From CAZVFX01 sp964626565 (GTDB taxonomy: Bacteria > Myxococcota_A > UBA9042 > CAIXZC01), in assembly GCA_964626565.1 (NCBI GenBank), contig CAZVFX010000099.1:1-26451 (forward strand): DNA of 26,451 bases, read 5' to 3'. The translations under genes were made by a program, and so were the position numbers. Positions 24,589 through 26,451 of this stretch are shown piece by piece. The first letter of the stretch is position 1. Every line of letters starts with the position of its first letter. The notes under the pieces are model-generated. The model searched no databases. It had not been told where the DNA came from and was given only the letters and a program-made list of their open reading frames with translations.

Positions 24589-24637
24589 GGCTGTAAAAAA
24601 CGTGCTACGTATTGGGCGTTGAAGAACAGGAGGACCA

Positions 24638-25240
24638 ATGTACACGTTCAGATACTCAGGTGTGGCTGCGCTGATCTTCGTGCTTGCCTGCGCCTGCTCT
24701 TCCGGCCCCGAGTCGGATGAATCGGGAGGCCCGCTGGGGCCCCAACCCATTGTGCCCGGGACCAAGAAGGGTGGCCTCACTATCGAGAAAGGTGATGTCA
24801 GCGGCGACGGAAAACCGGACGTATGGAACTACTACAAGGACCTGCCCGAGCCCAATGACCCTACCCTCACCCGACGGGTGCTGGTGAAGAAAGAGGCTGA
24901 CCTCGACTTCGACGGCCGCAAGGACATCACCCGGATCTTCGACGACGAAGGGGTCCTGTTGGAAGAAGAAGCCGACCTCGATTTTGACGGGAACCGGGAC
25001 CAGGTGAACGTGTACACCAAGGGGATTCTGGTCGAGAAGCGTCTGTATCGCTCCGGCAAGGATCGGATCTTCATCTCGAAGTTCTTCCAGGATGGCAAAA
25101 TGGTGCGCCTGAACCGTGACGACAACGGTGATGGCCGCGCCGACTATTGCGAGCTGTGGTACGCCGGCGAAAAACTCAGCAAGAAGGGCTGGGATAAAGA
25201 CGGCGACGGCGAATGCGACTACTGGGAAAGCGCAGAGTAA
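24638..25240 (+). CDS. Lipoprotein with EF-hand/FG-GAP-like DxDxDG repeats
   Basis: 200 aa. Lipoprotein signal with LAC lipobox (Cys18; Cys20 also possible). The mature part has five acidic DxDxDG-like loops at about 53-61, 88-96, 113-121, 161-169 and 187-194 (GDVSGDGKPD, DLDFDGRKD, DLDFDGNRD, DDNGDGRAD, DKDGDGECD), each followed by an aromatic strand (WNYY, ELWY, YWE). This fits beta-propeller or EF-hand-like Ca2+-binding repeats. No enzyme motif seen. It is presumably outer-membrane-anchored. ATG 24638 follows AGGAGG at good spacing. The SurA-like gene begins a few bases past its stop, so they share a message. Confidence 0.85.
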   Translation: MYTFRYSGVAALIFVLACACSSGPESDESGGPLGPQPIVPGTKKGGLTIEKGDVSGDGKPDVWNYYKDLPEPNDPTLTRRVLVKKEADLDFDGRKDITRIFDDEGVLLEEEADLDFDGNRDQVNVYTKGILVEKRLYRSGKDRIFISKFFQDGKMVRLNRDDNGDGRADYCELWYAGEKLSKKGWDKDGDGECDYWESAE

Positions 25241-25243
25241 CGA

Positions 25244-26257
25244 TTGCCGGTCGCTCCCTTCACATGTCTGACGTTGAAATCTCTCTCCCACACGGTTCTG
25301 CGTTGTACTCTTCTCCTTACCCTGGGGCTTATGTCCGGAACGTGTGCAAAGAAGCGCACTCCGCCTTCCCCTCGAGGCTCTGCTGACGCGGGTGCGGCCG
25401 CACCCGTAGCGCCTGCTCCTGCGGCCGAAGGCCCCGCACCTGCGCCTGTACGGGGGCCCTCAGCCGCAACCGTCAACGGTGTCGAAATCCCCCGGGCGGA
25501 CCTGGACGCTCTAATGGCGTCCAGGGACCTCGAGCCCCGGGCTGCGCTGAAGTTGCTCATCGAAGCGGAGCTGGTCGCGGGAGAGGCCCGGCGTAACGGC
25601 TTCCCCGTGAAAGCCGGCGCGGACCGATTTGAGACCTCAGGGGCATACTTGTCAGCGGTCTATTCCAAAGACACTTTGTGCGGCAACATCACCTCTCGGG
25701 AAATCGCCGATTTCTATGAGATGGTCTATCGGCCCGACTGGCCGGCAGATATCTACCGGGGCAAGGTGATCCAGGTGCGCTGCTGCGCCAGCCTCGACGA
25801 AGACTGCCAGGCCGACCCGGTCAAAGAGTGCCTGGAGGTCAATCGCGGCGTGCTGCCGAAGTTGGAGCAGGTGCGCAAGGTCTGGCAGGCCAAAGGGGAA
25901 ATCGCACTCGGCGATTTGAAGCGAGCCCACCCTCTGCTGGAGGCCACCGACTTCGGTTTCCTTTTCTGGCGTGACCTGCCCCTGGAGGAACAGAAACGAA
26001 AGAAGCTCCTGGAGCCGGAGACGCTGAAGTTGATCGTGGCACTGAAGCCGGGGGAGATCTCTCAGCCCATCGAATCAGCCCTTGGATATCACCTGTTCCG
26101 TCTTGACCAGTTGCGGCCGGCTATTGAGCCCAAATCTCCCGAAGTCGCGGCCGCTGCCCGTGAGCTTATCTGTGCGGCTCGTATCGAGGAGACCCGCACT
26201 CAATACATTCAGCAGCTCATCAAGAACGCCGACATCGAACTGGCCGAAGAGAAATAG
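25244..26257 (+). CDS. SurA/PpiC-like periplasmic peptidyl-prolyl isomerase
   Basis: 337 aa. A hydrophobic export segment (TLLLTLGLMSG, about 22-32, then Cys34) and a Pro/Ala-rich linker (40-72) precede a SurA-N-like chaperone helix region (VNGVEIPRADLDALMASR, 78-94, onward to about 165) and a parvulin domain. The domain's usual end, ALKPGEISQPIESALGYHLFRLDQLR, is clear. It carries an uncommon insertion rich in Cys (CC...C...C near 178-195). SurA-type proteins fold outer-membrane proteins. The lipobox is weak (SGTC), so lipidation is uncertain. The start is unsure: TTG 25244 gives the full frame, three bases after the upstream stop, but no ribosome site is evident; TTG 25274 is the alternative. 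Confidence 0.75.
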   Translation: MPVAPFTCLTLKSLSHTVLRCTLLLTLGLMSGTCAKKRTPPSPRGSADAGAAAPVAPAPAAEGPAPAPVRGPSAATVNGVEIPRADLDALMASRDLEPRAALKLLIEAELVAGEARRNGFPVKAGADRFETSGAYLSAVYSKDTLCGNITSREIADFYEMVYRPDWPADIYRGKVIQVRCCASLDEDCQADPVKECLEVNRGVLPKLEQVRKVWQAKGEIALGDLKRAHPLLEATDFGFLFWRDLPLEEQKRKKLLEPETLKLIVALKPGEISQPIESALGYHLFRLDQLRPAIEPKSPEVAAAARELICAARIEETRTQYIQQLIKNADIELAEEK

Positions 26258-26354
26258 CAGGGAGGGGTGGGGCGGGTTGGCCGGCGGAGGGGCCCACCCC
26301 CCCGACGGCCGGGCCGCCGAACATATAACCCGCGGCCGGCATAATTTGCGACAC

Positions 26355-26451
26355 ATGGGTTTTTACCACCGCGACCTGGTCGTAATCCTGCGCAGCCGCA
26401 CCTGTGCGGCCCACGATACCCATATCGGCCACCGGTCCTTCAAGACCCAGG
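26355..26451 (+). CDS. Possible start of a truncated gene
   Basis: From ATG 26355 a frame of 32 codons runs to the window end, starting MGFYHRDLVVILRSRT. About 26 of 32 codons end in G or C, as in the real genes here. No ribosome site or known family is seen, and the whole call could be chance. Confidence 0.3.
   Translation, partial: MGFYHRDLVVILRSRTCAAHDTHIGHRSFKTQ

Noticed and set aside
26220..26432. Minus-strand frame of 70 codons at the window end.
   Set aside because: Third-position GC is lower than in the opposite frame and it runs into the SurA-like gene; no ribosome site.

Overview
The window looks like a chromosomal stretch of a high-GC, Gram-negative bacterium of the deltaproteobacterial / Myxococcota type. 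The gram-negative, diderm reading rests on a LolCD lipoprotein-sorting pair, several lipobox-bearing lipoproteins and a SurA-like isomerase. The Myxococcota flavour rests on very cysteine-rich lipoproteins with MopE-like 'NGxDDxCDGxVDE' motifs, Kazal and Kunitz-like modules, a secreted caspase-like protein and an ECF sigma factor with its own anti-sigma factor. This placement is an inference from gene content; no rRNA or tRNA gene is visible.

Layout. 1-2604: the Pro-Lys-rich 3' end of a gene, then divergently transcribed patatin-like phospholipase (minus) and LD-carboxypeptidase (plus). 2621-6139: a translation/RNA operon from a clear sigma70-type promoter: rpsP, khpA, trmD, a SPOUT RNA methyltransferase, rplS, rnhB and yraN. 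The usual rimM is absent and two hairpins sit in its place. 6182-6835: a VapBC toxin-antitoxin pair with a repeat-bearing promoter, followed by a hairpin-rich spacer.

7068-16374 (all minus): the most distinctive part. Reading 5'->3' on the minus strand: hybrid PAS histidine kinase, ECF sigma factor, zinc-finger transmembrane anti-sigma factor, secreted caspase-fold protein with an EF-hand-like loop, small Cys-rich lipoprotein, a 1200-residue lipoprotein with about 180 cysteines (three Kazal, one Kunitz-like and four MopE-like modules), and another small Cys-rich lipoprotein. Overlapping or near-touching genes from the anti-sigma factor to the first lipoprotein support co-transcription. My reading is a signal-responsive regulon coupling an exported Ca2+-responsive caspase to surface lipoproteins that carry protease-inhibitor folds.

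16434-22858 (minus): LeuA-family acyltransferase, lysS, an unusual enlarged LolC/E-type permease, and LolD ATPase. 23050-23412: a DksA/TraR zinc-finger regulator on the plus strand from a TTG start, converging on a tandem-PilZ protein (minus) across a palindromic dispersed repeat. 24638-26257: an EF-hand-like repeat lipoprotein and a SurA/parvulin-like protein (plus). The window ends within what may be the start of another plus-strand gene. No stretch longer than 300 bases lacks a gene.
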